DNA of 13,189 nt from Fidelibacterota bacterium (GTDB taxonomy: Bacteria > Fidelibacterota > Fidelibacteria > Fidelibacterales > DSDE01), in contig DSDE01000105.1 of NCBI GenBank assembly GCA_011049095.1, positions 1-13,189 on the forward strand, given 5' to 3'. Shown in pieces: positions 7,001-13,189 of this stretch. The notes beneath the pieces were generated by a model. That model saw only the letters and a list, made by a program, of their open reading frames with translations, made no database searches and had not been told where the DNA came from. The position numbers were made by a program, and so were the translations under genes. The first letter of the stretch is position 1. Each line of letters opens with the position of its first letter.

Positions 7001-10000
7001 CTGCCGGAAATGCTGCATCTCAATCCTCACGAGCTGATGGAGCTGCTCAGTGACAAAATCAGCTATGAAACAGCCAATTTTGTAACGGAGAGAGAAAGCA
7101 AAGCCCGGGTGCTGGGAACACTATTTCACCTGATGCGGGAAAAGCAATGGCGCTTTCCTCAAAACGAAAACGAGCTAAAAAACTGGATCGGAAAAAATTA
7201 CCGGGAATTTCACAGTAGCGAATTGCTTCCCGAGCTGCAGGCACTGGATGAAGCCTACTGGAAGCATCCCTTTGCTAAGCACATCGAAAACGCCGCAGAA
7301 AATTATACGGAATTGCCTGTCAGCGGCGAACTACGTTCCGACAGCCATCGCCTGATAGTTAGCGGCATTATTGATCTGCTGATGAAAGATAAAAACGACC
7401 AATGGATCATCATTGACTACAAAACCGATCGCAATCTAAACAGCCTCTCGGCCTATAAAGTGCAGATGGAGAGCTATATATGGCTGGTGAAACAAAACTA
7501 TGGCCTGGATGCCAGGGGAATTCTCTATTTTTCCGCTTTAGGAGAAATTCAGGAAGTTTTCCTCTCTGAAGCCTATTTCCAAGAACTCAGCCGGGCCATC
7601 GGCAGCAAAAATCTCCTCACTCCAAAATTTCCGGAAGCCATTGCAGATATCTCGCCACTGAAAGCGCTTCTGGAAAAACATGATGGCCAGCCGCTCTTGA
7701 TAATTTATCCGACGCGGTATCAGGCCCAGGCTTTTCAGCGAAGCCTGGCCCAAGCCGCCCTCCTGAGACCCGCTCAGCGCCACAGCGCCCTCAGCAGCGA
7801 ATTGCAGCGCTTCAGCAGCGAAAAACACAAAATCAGCAAGCAGCTCCTGCGATTTCTCATTCAGAGCTACCTTGAAACGCAAGGAAGCACTCCCAAAACC
7901 GGCGTCATTGACGAAGTGGCAAGTGCCTGGCTCTATTATGACAAAAATCGCAGCTTTGCCCCGAGTGAAAAATGGCAGAAACTTTTTGAATTTATTCAGG
8001 AGAAAAAAGAGCAATATCAGCTCATCAGCGATGGTGACCTGCTGCGGGACGAAAATTTTTTAAAAGAATATGAAAAGCAGACCCTGATACTTTATGGAGA
8101 CGTTGCAACAGACGAGGAAGAAAAAATTTTTTATCAGAAACTGGCTCAAAGATGCGCAGCATTTTACCTTATCGACACAGTCAATACCGGCAGCCAGCCG
8201 CTGAAGGCGCCTAAGGCAGATAAATTGCCGCAGCTTCTGAGCCAAAAGCAAAATCAGCCGCTTCAGGTCTTCTCATCTATTTGGGAAGAGTGCAGCAATA
8301 CCGCTGGAGAAATCTACCGACTCCTCACCAATGAAAATTCCCTTTCTCCAGACCAGATAAAAATTGCAGTAAGTCTGCCCAGCCGCTATCTGCCGGTTTT
8401 GGAGCAGATTCTTCCGCTATATGGCCTCACCCCGAATGAATCATCCGGACTGCCATGGAACGCTTCACCCGCCGGTCAGTTTTGGCTCGCCTGGCTGCGG
8501 CTATTGCTCCCTGGCGCGGCCCCCGACTGGAATGATCTACTTTATATAGGGCAAAGTAGAGGGCTGGGGCTGGAAGTGTCAATTCAAAAACTGGAGCGCT
8601 ATCGCCGCAGTCAAGGGCTTCGATTTTGGACCGAACTTGCCCGCCGCTTTGAGAAAGAAAAACTTGACGAAAGCGCTGCGCTTTACCAGGCAGACTGGAA
8701 GCGGCTCAACACATGGCTGCAGGCACATCGCCAAATTTGGCAAAATGCCAAAGGAAATGCCTGGAAGCTGGCCGAAAATCTAAAGGCAAACATCATCGCA
8801 CTTCAGCCAAAACTCAGCGGCAACGAAATAAAACTCAGCGCCAAAATAAGCGAAACCCTAGAAAATACCTTGCATAACGCCAGTATTGCCCGGCTCAGCA
8901 TCTCGGCAGCCGCGCTGATAAGCGAAAGCGTTAGCGCCCTGAATCATCAGAATATACGGGGCAGCCGGCGGCAAGGAGGCATAGAAATAATAGGCTTTAT
9001 GGACTCGCTCCAGATTCAACCAAAAAAGCTCTTTGTGCTTGGACTTACCGATGACCAGTTTCCCGCTCCAGTTCCAGCCTATCGCGCACTCCAAAAAGCG
9101 CTGCCACCAAGCTGGCCTATAGCCTGGACTCAGCTTCAGCACTGGTTTCTCTTAGGTGAAAACTGCATTTTTTCAGCGCCGCTTGCCGATGCTCAAGACC
9201 AGACGCTCAATATCACGATTATGGATTTTCTTTTCCAAAAGCAGAAAATTATCAGCAGCAAGAACCCATTTAACAAAGAAAATCATTACTTGGCGGTGGC
9301 TGACAAGCGCCTGGCAAATCCCCACAATAGCCGACATATCACCCGTCACAATGATTTCCTTAGCCCACAAAAAGGCCACTTTGAAGGGCTCACCAGCCCA
9401 AAGCCAGAGATGATTTACGGCTGGGCCGGCAAGCTCAATGATTTACTGCTATGTCCGATGCGTTTCCATTTTTCCCATAATCTGAAAATAAAAGATTCCG
9501 ATGGCAGCCCCGAGCTAATGGAAGCCTCTTTTTGGGGAAATCTCCTCCATCAGACGGTGGCCAACTATTTTCGAGAAAATCCCCAACCCGCTGAGCACGA
9601 CTATCTTGAAAATTGCCAGCGAATGGCCCAATCTCTTGAAAATGAGCTGAAAAAATCTGAAGGCTATCCCTGGGAAAATCAGATTATCCGCCAAATTAAA
9701 GCCAAATACTGGATGCAAGGGCTCGCTGATGGCAATGAAAAAAATCTTCTCTGCCGACTGATTCGCTGGCATCTGCCTCAGGATACTAAAAGGACTATTG
9801 ATATTAGCCCCATGTGCTTTCTCTACGATGAGCTGGTCTTCAAAAACCTTAAACTCCCTGCCGAAGAGCCACTGCTTCAACTGGAAGGACGCATTGATCT
9901 CCTCTTTTTTAATAAAGAAAACCGGAGTATGCTGCTCAGCGACCTGAAAACTGGAAGCATTGATGTAAAAAAAGCCCTCAATAACTATGACGGACAGTTG

Positions 10001-10408
10001 GCGCTCTATCTGCTGGCGCTTTTGAAAGGCGCTGATTTTTTCCGGAAAAATGAAGAAGGCCGAGAAGAAAATATTGAGCTTCCCCAGGCTGAATATCTGA
10101 TAGCCGCTTATGAACAAATTAAAAACGAGCAATACTGCAAACTAATTCCTGTCTGGAATAGCTCCGCCAATACCGATGACAAAAAAACCGGCGTCTATTT
10201 CGATGCAGAGAGCATTATAGAGCACTGGCTAGACCTGGTGAAAGAAATTCAGCGCGGTGAAACATTTATCACAAAAAAAGAGATGAAAATTGCTTGTGAA
10301 TACTGTCCATACACAAAAGTGTGCCGAAAGTCCGTCCAAAGTTGTAATTTAATAGGAGATGAAGAAGATGAATCGCAGTACAATCATTCTGAATCGGATG
10401 ATGAATGA
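4094..10408 (+). CDS. addAB-like fusion: Single-chain AddA-AddB fusion: helicase with two nuclease domains and an Fe-S site
   Basis: This protein is predicted to unwind and resect double-strand DNA ends for RecA loading, like AddAB or RecBCD, and to act on the nucleoid. Residues 1-1155 are AddA-like. UvrD/SF1 motifs: Walker A ASAGTGKT 21-28; LTFTRKAAAE 59-68; TTIDSF 120-125; IDEFQD 399-404; GDSKQSIYSFQQAD 433-446; GSFR 468-471; VMTIHKAKGLQF 767-778; LFYVAVTRA 843-851. A RecB-family nuclease follows: H1012, D1094, D1108-Y-K1110, Q1124. After a linker (about 1155-1195) comes an AddB-like half opening LLIIYPTR (1201-1208), with FVLGLTDDQFP (1647-1657). A second nuclease has H1819, D1935, D1950-L-K1952 and Q1968. 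C1787 with C2068, C2071 and C2077 reproduces the AddB Fe-S pattern (CX2CX5C). The second half lacks a Walker A, so there is one motor. AddA and AddB are normally separate genes; here the frame is unbroken with strong AGGAG before the ATG. The AddB half (about 900 residues) is shorter than usual. Confidence 0.93.
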   Translation: MQLLSGLTDISTLDQNCLVQASAGTGKTWHLSKRYCAILDDFLKEQKWPRCKHGNILVLTFTRKAAAEMKSRIFQELQQILIEKKSDLLIDMPEYASYLRQADEATAQELLLSFGQNRITTIDSFSSTLLREYSEEAELDPRFEVLDESAANHLFQDCFQQMILAGTQKSDPDLYTLLAVYSVHGIAEMLKFLENHYALLGPLAEHLETHSEDELWRKWLENYLPMFDAQLWNEKWSEVFQNFEYYFPNLTEKQAMTLENVRRKFLKLSRTDDHVQARLQFLNWIAENLLKKTNDGYNSILFGKGKKLNPQLGELYQKMQNELPIEKILSVPNEEDKKTLPRLKALLRLFHRFREAKLAKMNELNQYTFNIIIEKAAALLTGNPKLAADAGKQFEHILIDEFQDTNTLRWELISALFRKGKEEWPTKGLYIVGDSKQSIYSFQQADVRVLNGLRKQLDKNIINFPLLGSFRVSSQLNEQLFKPLFEKLLSKEEAQADYDVVYEHAEVHKKNQRKDFKYKECDSVAHFDFWGCSESLKKSFYTPAIHCAEAIREAQQWLEKNRSAIEATHSDSPDIGVLLRSFTEISSYQQAFNEAGFDYQIIGGRGLYSRQETFDIYHLLKVLADPEGNELPLLGLLRSPLFLLSDLEIEILREKKEISLYQALGESEFGKDYYLGLEKLRKRAAKDPIMTWLPELLASGHRILGYVSETDNRQRLANWHKVADELQLLQNKGLGLSGLIQYLEQQFAEPENKSPQADLPGTAKIQVMTIHKAKGLQFKTVVLPNLTLKPKPKSDPIAIAELKNQQGQKQNELFIKAEDNNGAILKKLKEKLNREEEAEDKRLFYVAVTRAEFKIWFLGDAALNPKSEETESENNKAPAKYKTIDRKSIWVSKIMKGLMSDENKLEKVNSLSAFSEKISRMPGLSFREKEFYEAAKLQQILKAEKISDIPETEISAAELPLPKIPEIPKLPEMLHLNPHELMELLSDKISYETANFVTERESKARVLGTLFHLMREKQWRFPQNENELKNWIGKNYREFHSSELLPELQALDEAYWKHPFAKHIENAAENYTELPVSGELRSDSHRLIVSGIIDLLMKDKNDQWIIIDYKTDRNLNSLSAYKVQMESYIWLVKQNYGLDARGILYFSALGEIQEVFLSEAYFQELSRAIGSKNLLTPKFPEAIADISPLKALLEKHDGQPLLIIYPTRYQAQAFQRSLAQAALLRPAQRHSALSSELQRFSSEKHKISKQLLRFLIQSYLETQGSTPKTGVIDEVASAWLYYDKNRSFAPSEKWQKLFEFIQEKKEQYQLISDGDLLRDENFLKEYEKQTLILYGDVATDEEEKIFYQKLAQRCAAFYLIDTVNTGSQPLKAPKADKLPQLLSQKQNQPLQVFSSIWEECSNTAGEIYRLLTNENSLSPDQIKIAVSLPSRYLPVLEQILPLYGLTPNESSGLPWNASPAGQFWLAWLRLLLPGAAPDWNDLLYIGQSRGLGLEVSIQKLERYRRSQGLRFWTELARRFEKEKLDESAALYQADWKRLNTWLQAHRQIWQNAKGNAWKLAENLKANIIALQPKLSGNEIKLSAKISETLENTLHNASIARLSISAAALISESVSALNHQNIRGSRRQGGIEIIGFMDSLQIQPKKLFVLGLTDDQFPAPVPAYRALQKALPPSWPIAWTQLQHWFLLGENCIFSAPLADAQDQTLNITIMDFLFQKQKIISSKNPFNKENHYLAVADKRLANPHNSRHITRHNDFLSPQKGHFEGLTSPKPEMIYGWAGKLNDLLLCPMRFHFSHNLKIKDSDGSPELMEASFWGNLLHQTVANYFRENPQPAEHDYLENCQRMAQSLENELKKSEGYPWENQIIRQIKAKYWMQGLADGNEKNLLCRLIRWHLPQDTKRTIDISPMCFLYDELVFKNLKLPAEEPLLQLEGRIDLLFFNKENRSMLLSDLKTGSIDVKKALNNYDGQLALYLLALLKGADFFRKNEEGREENIELPQAEYLIAAYEQIKNEQYCKLIPVWNSSANTDDKKTGVYFDAESIIEHWLDLVKEIQRGETFITKKEMKIACEYCPYTKVCRKSVQSCNLIGDEEDESQYNHSESDDE
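10354..10358 (+). promoter_or_regulatory. Ribosome binding site inside the fusion gene, for the SWIM gene
   Basis: AGGAG lies within the last codons of the fusion gene, 9 nt before the ATG at 10368. It abuts the earlier in-frame ATG at 10359, making that one unusable, so 10368 is preferred as the SWIM gene start. Confidence 0.6.
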
Positions 10409-10751
10409 TGTCCATCCACGGGTGCTGCTCTCCGGCTGGCGCTATTTTCTGCTGATGCGAATCAGGAGCTTTGATGAGCAGCCCCAGGAGATTAGCGGCC
10501 GAATCCAGGGAAAAAGAAACAAGTATATCTATAACACAAATATTGTTCAAATTGATGATGAGAAAATTAGCTATGAGTGCGACTGTCCATCCATGGTGGC
10601 GCCCTGCAAGCACGCTGTTGCTTTGGGTTTAAAATACTACGCTAAACAAAACCGTAGGGGCGTCTGGCGCGTTTTGCCCATCAGTTTTCTGCTGAAAATG
10701 TGGTTTATGGTGCACAAAGGCATTCACAAGCAGCAGGGACTGATTGTTTAG
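10368..10751 (+). CDS. Small SWIM zinc-finger protein
   Basis: A 127-residue protein whose centre carries the SWIM signature CXCX6CXH: C71-D-C73-P-S-M-V-A-P-C80-K-H82, followed by AVALGLKYYAK, the helix typical of the domain. The segment before it (GRIQGKRNKYIYNTNIVQIDD) resembles the beta-strands that lead into SWIM fingers. SWIM domains bind nucleic acids or proteins and occur in SNF2 helicases, MuDR-type transposases and eukaryotic Rad51-mediator proteins (Sws1/Shu2). Stand-alone proteins this short are unusual, so it might be a compact partner or the remnant of a longer SWIM protein. The C-terminal third is basic and hydrophobic. It overlaps the fusion gene by 41 nt in another frame with its own AGGAG, so it is probably translated by coupling. 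A role alongside the end-resection enzyme is inferred from position only. Confidence 0.8.
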   Translation: MNRSTIILNRMMNDVHPRVLLSGWRYFLLMRIRSFDEQPQEISGRIQGKRNKYIYNTNIVQIDDEKISYECDCPSMVAPCKHAVALGLKYYAKQNRRGVWRVLPISFLLKMWFMVHKGIHKQQGLIV

Positions 10752-10783
10752 TCTGATAATAACGCTCAGCAACGAGCCTCTTT

Positions 10784-11971
10784 TTGCATAAATCCTTTAT
10801 TATCCTGGCCGTTGCACAGTTTTTTGTGCAGCTTGCACACGCTCTCTTTGAAGTTAGCCTTATCTGGCTGGCGCTGGACATGACCGGTTCCCGTTTTTCC
10901 ACAGGTGTTTTGATGTTCACGGCTTATCTCCCCTTTTTCTTATTTTCTATTCCGGCGGGGCTTTTTGCCGACAGCAAAGACCGGCGGCAGATAATCCGTT
11001 GGAGCGTGACCAGCCGTATTCTCATTGCTCTGCTTATTCCCCTTTTTGCTTGTGGAAATATGCTCAGTTTTTTGGTTTTAGCCGGAAGCGCTTTTTTCTT
11101 CACTTCGCTGGAAGCCTTTTTCCTGCCAGCACGGGATGCGCTCATTCCCGAATATGTCAGCGGCGCTAATCTGCTACGGGGCAACAGCATTATTCAGGGC
11201 AGTATGCAATTGGCTTTTATCATCGGGCCGGCCATTGCTGGCTTTCTTATTGACTGGCTGGGCAATCTTCAGACCTTTTTGATGGTTTCGGCTCTTTTTG
11301 TAGCTGCTAGCATTTTAGTCTGGCAACTGAAACCAGGGCAGCGAGACCCAGAAAATCCTCTCATTACCATCGACAAAAAAGCAGTGGCTGAACTTTTTAC
11401 CCATATAAAAACAGATAAACGGCTTGCCTGGCTTATCGGCATCACTATGATTGACAATCTCTTTATTATGGGACCAGCTATCATCGGCGTGGCTATTTTT
11501 GTGAAAGAAGACCTGGGCGGACCCGCCGTTCACTATGCCCTCAGCGAATCTTTTCTCGCTGGGGGAATGATTCTCACCTCACTGCTGCTGATTCTCTTTG
11601 GAAAAAAGCTTCCTATGGGTAAACTGCTCATCATTGGCATCTTTATGGACGGCCTGACCTATGTGCCGGTTCGCTGGATTGAGCAAATTGAAATGCTCTG
11701 GGTAACAATTTTTTTGCACGCTCTTTTTATTCCTTTTATCACTGTTTCCAGAACAACCATCGTTCAAAAAATTGTTCCCCGTCAGCTTCAGGGCAGGGTT
11801 TTTGCCATCATCAGCCTTTCAGTCGTGGGTTTTACGGCATTTAGTATGGCGCTTACCGGCTGGATAGCTGAATTAATTCCCGTTAGGGATATCTTCTTTT
11901 ATATCGGCATCGGGGGCGCAATTTCAGGGCTCATAGCCACACTATACGGACCGCTCAGGATTTTAAAATAA
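10784..11971 (+). CDS. MFS transporter, probable drug or metabolite exporter
   Basis: A 395-residue inner-membrane protein with about 12 hydrophobic segments, a normal length for a major facilitator. The loop after the second segment reads GLFADSKDRR (59-68), a version of MFS motif A. The stretch around 115-155 (ARDALIPEYV, LLRGNSIIQGS, GPAIAGFLIDWLG) matches the MFS_3/EntS-like exporter subgroup. Such proteins use the proton gradient to export drugs, siderophores or macrolides; the substrate is unknown. The start is TTG at 10784, because the frame opens only 21 nt earlier after a TAA and there is no ATG before the first membrane segment. The ribosome site is weak (ACGAG, about 8 nt upstream). 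It lies 32 nt after the SWIM gene in the same direction with no terminator between, so it could be co-transcribed, but a functional link to DNA repair is not evident. Confidence 0.9.
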   Translation: MHKSFIILAVAQFFVQLAHALFEVSLIWLALDMTGSRFSTGVLMFTAYLPFFLFSIPAGLFADSKDRRQIIRWSVTSRILIALLIPLFACGNMLSFLVLAGSAFFFTSLEAFFLPARDALIPEYVSGANLLRGNSIIQGSMQLAFIIGPAIAGFLIDWLGNLQTFLMVSALFVAASILVWQLKPGQRDPENPLITIDKKAVAELFTHIKTDKRLAWLIGITMIDNLFIMGPAIIGVAIFVKEDLGGPAVHYALSESFLAGGMILTSLLLILFGKKLPMGKLLIIGIFMDGLTYVPVRWIEQIEMLWVTIFLHALFIPFITVSRTTIVQKIVPRQLQGRVFAIISLSVVGFTAFSMALTGWIAELIPVRDIFFYIGIGGAISGLIATLYGPLRILK

Positions 11972-12185
11972 GCAGGCTTGCATTCTTATTTAGAATATTG
12001 GCTCGCATTATCCCCTAATCTTTCCCCAAAAAAGTGCAGCAAAAAATAGAGTTTCGGTTGCTATGTTTCGGGTAATTTATACAGGAACTTTATCCAAATA
12101 TTTTATCTTAGCTCCCGAATTATCGTATAGAATAATCTTCCTAAACACAATGTATAGTATCGTTTTATAAATAATGACCTTATTG

Positions 12186-12216
12186 AAAAAAAATCACTCG
12201 AAAGCTACAAAGCTTT
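12186..12216 (-). terminator. Possible terminator downstream of tRNA-Glu
   Basis: On the minus strand AAAGCT (12216-12211) pairs with AGCTTT (12206-12201) around a 4-nt loop. A run of eight T follows (complement of A at 12186-12193) after a 7-nt spacer. The spacer and AT-rich stem make it imperfect. The rest of 11972-12261 holds no recognisable gene or strong hairpin, and no clear terminator for the MFS gene. Confidence 0.35.
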
Positions 12217-12261
12217 TCATCTTCTTTCTTAAACTCTCGATTTTCAGTAAGCCATACTTTG

Positions 12262-12333
12262 TATCGCGTAGGGGAGTCGAACCCCTGTTGCAGGAATGAA
12301 AGTCCTGAGTCCTAACCACTAGACGAACGCGAC
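12262..12333 (-). tRNA. tRNA-Glu, anticodon TTC
   Basis: The minus-strand sequence folds as a full cloverleaf. The acceptor stem is GTCGCGT with ACGCGAT. The D arm is GTCT/GGAC with AGTGGTTA as loop. The anticodon stem is CAGGA/TCCTG with loop CTTTCAT, giving anticodon TTC (positions 12300-12298). The T arm is AGGGG/CCCCT with loop TTCGACT. Position 73 is A and CCA is not encoded. U11-A24, U13-G22, A46 and absence of nucleotide 47 match the known GluRS identity set. The first acceptor pair is G1-U72 instead of the usual G1-C72. Gene is alone, not in a tRNA cluster. Confidence 0.96.
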
Positions 12334-12351
12334 ATTTTCAAAAAGCCCAGA

Positions 12352-12380
12352 AAAGTAAGCACATTTTAGAAATGAAGCAA
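12352..12380 (-). promoter_or_regulatory. Candidate promoter of tRNA-Glu
   Basis: On the minus strand TTGCTT (12380-12375) and TACTTT (12357-12352) are 17 nt apart. They sit 18 nt upstream of the tRNA 5' end, which leaves a short leader for RNase P to remove. Confidence 0.4.
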
Positions 12381-12563
12381 GAAAAATATTTAATATGCAA
12401 AAATATCGGCTAAAAAAGAAAATCAGCGAACCGGCATTCATAGACTCAGAGTAACGATGTTTTAAAAATCTTTGACAGGGTTCATTCAAAGGGACAAAAA
12501 GTCGCTGAACAAAAAAATCTATCAAGGGACCCCATAAAACAGACTCAAAACTTGGCCAAATTC

Positions 12564-12584
12564 GCTGATTTCTGCATTTTCAGC
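12564..12584. repeat. Short inverted repeat downstream of the RRM gene
   Basis: GCTGA (12564-12568) pairs with TCAGC (12580-12584) over an 11-nt loop, 7 nt beyond the RRM gene's stop. There is no directly adjacent T-run on the minus strand, so it is at best a weak terminator or 3' stabiliser. The remaining 12381-12563 shows no gene or clear signal. Confidence 0.3.
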
Positions 12585-12590
12585 TAGGGA

Positions 12591-12863
12591 TTAATATCGC
12601 CGTGGTTGTCTTGGGCGTTCTTCTTTTGCCCGAGCTTCATTCACTTTGATATTGCGTCCATTGACCTCTTTCCCGTTAAGGGCGGTCATAGCATTTTTAG
12701 CTTCTTCATTGCTGCTCATTTCAACAAAGCCAAAGCCTTTGGAGCGCCCAGTTTCCCGATCGTTAATGATGTTTGCGGATTGCACCGAACCGAATTCGGA
12801 AAAAATTGTGGCCAATTCAGTGTCTGAAAGACCAAAGGGCAGGTTACCAACGTACAGTTTCAT
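12591..12863 (-). CDS. Single-RRM RNA-binding protein
   Basis: A 90-residue protein made almost entirely of one RNA recognition motif. RNP2 is LYVGNL (residues 3-8) and RNP1 is KGFGFVEM (42-49), with the aromatic residues Tyr4, Phe44 and Phe46 that stack on RNA bases. A short Arg/Pro-rich tail follows (RPRQPRRY). Small bacterial RRM proteins of this kind bind single-stranded RNA and are often induced by cold; cyanobacterial Rbp proteins are the best known. The start ATG has AGAGGA 5 nt upstream. The gene stands alone with a good promoter and a leader of about 80 nt, and lies upstream of tRNA-Glu on the same strand. Family is certain; cellular role is not. Confidence 0.95.
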   Translation of the reverse strand: MKLYVGNLPFGLSDTELATIFSEFGSVQSANIINDRETGRSKGFGFVEMSSNEEAKNAMTALNGKEVNGRNIKVNEARAKEERPRQPRRY

Positions 12864-12951
12864 TGTTTCCTCTAAGTTTTGCGATTGTCATAGACCAAAC
12901 TATCAAGAAATTAATCGCACCAACATTTCAGATAGTTATACATTGCGGAGA

Positions 12952-12980
12952 TATTTACGACAATTCCGGACCATTGTCAA
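12952..12980 (-). promoter_or_regulatory. Strong sigma70-like promoter of the RRM gene
   Basis: On the minus strand a perfect TTGACA (12980-12975) and TAAATA (12957-12952) are exactly 17 nt apart. Transcription would start near 12945 and give an untranslated leader of about 80 nt before the ATG at 12863. Long leaders are a feature of cold-responsive transcripts, but no specific thermosensor structure was identified. Confidence 0.55.
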
Positions 12981-13129
12981 TCTTTATTTATCATTTTCAG
13001 ATTATTATATCATTTTTCTATAAAAAAAAGACCATATGTTCAGAGACCCCCAGGATATTGTCTTATACTCAGTCGTTTTCCTTTCTACTGAAATTTGAAC
13101 CGCCAATTTCGCAAATTATCGCGAATGAA

Positions 13130-13164
13130 GACAGGAGGCAGGAGCTGAGAGCCGGGAGACAGGC
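13130..13164 (+). repeat. Degenerate heptanucleotide tandem repeat
   Basis: Five back-to-back 7-mers: GACAGGA, GGCAGGA, GCTGAGA, GCCGGGA, GACAGGC. The purine-rich strand is the plus strand. It resembles the short tandem heptad repeats scattered through some bacterial genomes. It is followed by AAACCGCAGATGAAC, which looks like the edge of another dispersed non-coding repeat cut by the window end. The rest of 12981-13189 contains no recognisable gene. Confidence 0.5.
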
Positions 13165-13189
13165 TAATTAAACCGCAGATGAACATGAA

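Noticed and set aside
9515..10132. 205-residue minus-strand frame and other long antisense frames inside the fusion gene
   Set aside because: They lie opposite the AddB nuclease motifs and are shadows of its codon pattern.
4094..10408. Two separate genes addA and addB split by an internal start near 7600-7700
   Set aside because: I found no in-frame ATG with a Shine-Dalgarno near the junction, and the frame is continuous.
13130..13164. CRISPR or coding repeat at the right end
   Set aside because: Units are only 7 nt, contiguous and degenerate, with no spacers.
12646..13171. Two plus-strand frames of 125 and 132 residues over the RRM gene
   Set aside because: They are antisense to the RRM gene and its promoter; no ribosome site and no recognisable domain.

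Overview
This window looks like chromosomal DNA from an uncultured bacterium of moderate, slightly AT-rich composition. Evidence for a bacterium: Shine-Dalgarno sites such as AGGAG, sigma70-like promoters, a tRNA-Glu without an encoded CCA, a single-RRM RNA-binding protein ending in an Arg-rich tail, and dispersed non-coding repeats at both window ends. A member of the FCB group (Bacteroidetes/Calditrichota/Cloacimonadota-like) is my guess from overall flavour only; no gene here fixes the phylum.

Layout. Positions 1-594 hold no convincing gene. They are a repeat-rich stretch of short inverted and direct repeats. Next is a broken DUF486/DMT-type small membrane protein gene (595-975, +), interrupted by one in-frame TAA. 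Four minus-strand genes follow, read from 3934 down to 1034: a STAS-like protein, a PAP2 phosphatase two bases behind it, a SEC-C zinc-binding protein, and a lipoprotein of the endonuclease/exonuclease/phosphatase fold. They share direction and short gaps, so they may form one transcription unit. A 159-bp divergent promoter region separates them from the plus-strand group.

The centrepiece is a single 2104-codon gene (4094-10408, +). It joins a complete AddA-type UvrD helicase plus RecB-family nuclease to an AddB-type half with its own nuclease and the four cysteines of the AddB iron-sulfur site. In well-studied bacteria these are two separate subunits. A small SWIM zinc-finger gene starts inside its 3' end (41-nt overlap, its own AGGAG) and is probably translationally coupled to it. 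An MFS exporter gene follows 32 nt later.

The right end holds tRNA-Glu(TTC) and an RRM protein gene, both on the minus strand and each with a recognisable promoter, then about 325 bp of non-coding DNA ending in a short heptanucleotide repeat. The main biological idea is a one-chain double-strand-break resection machine, AddA-AddB, with a SWIM protein as possible partner. The rest is ordinary housekeeping or envelope content with a few oddities: the DUF486 nonsense codon, a STAS domain without the usual phospho-serine, and a G1-U72 pair in tRNA-Glu.
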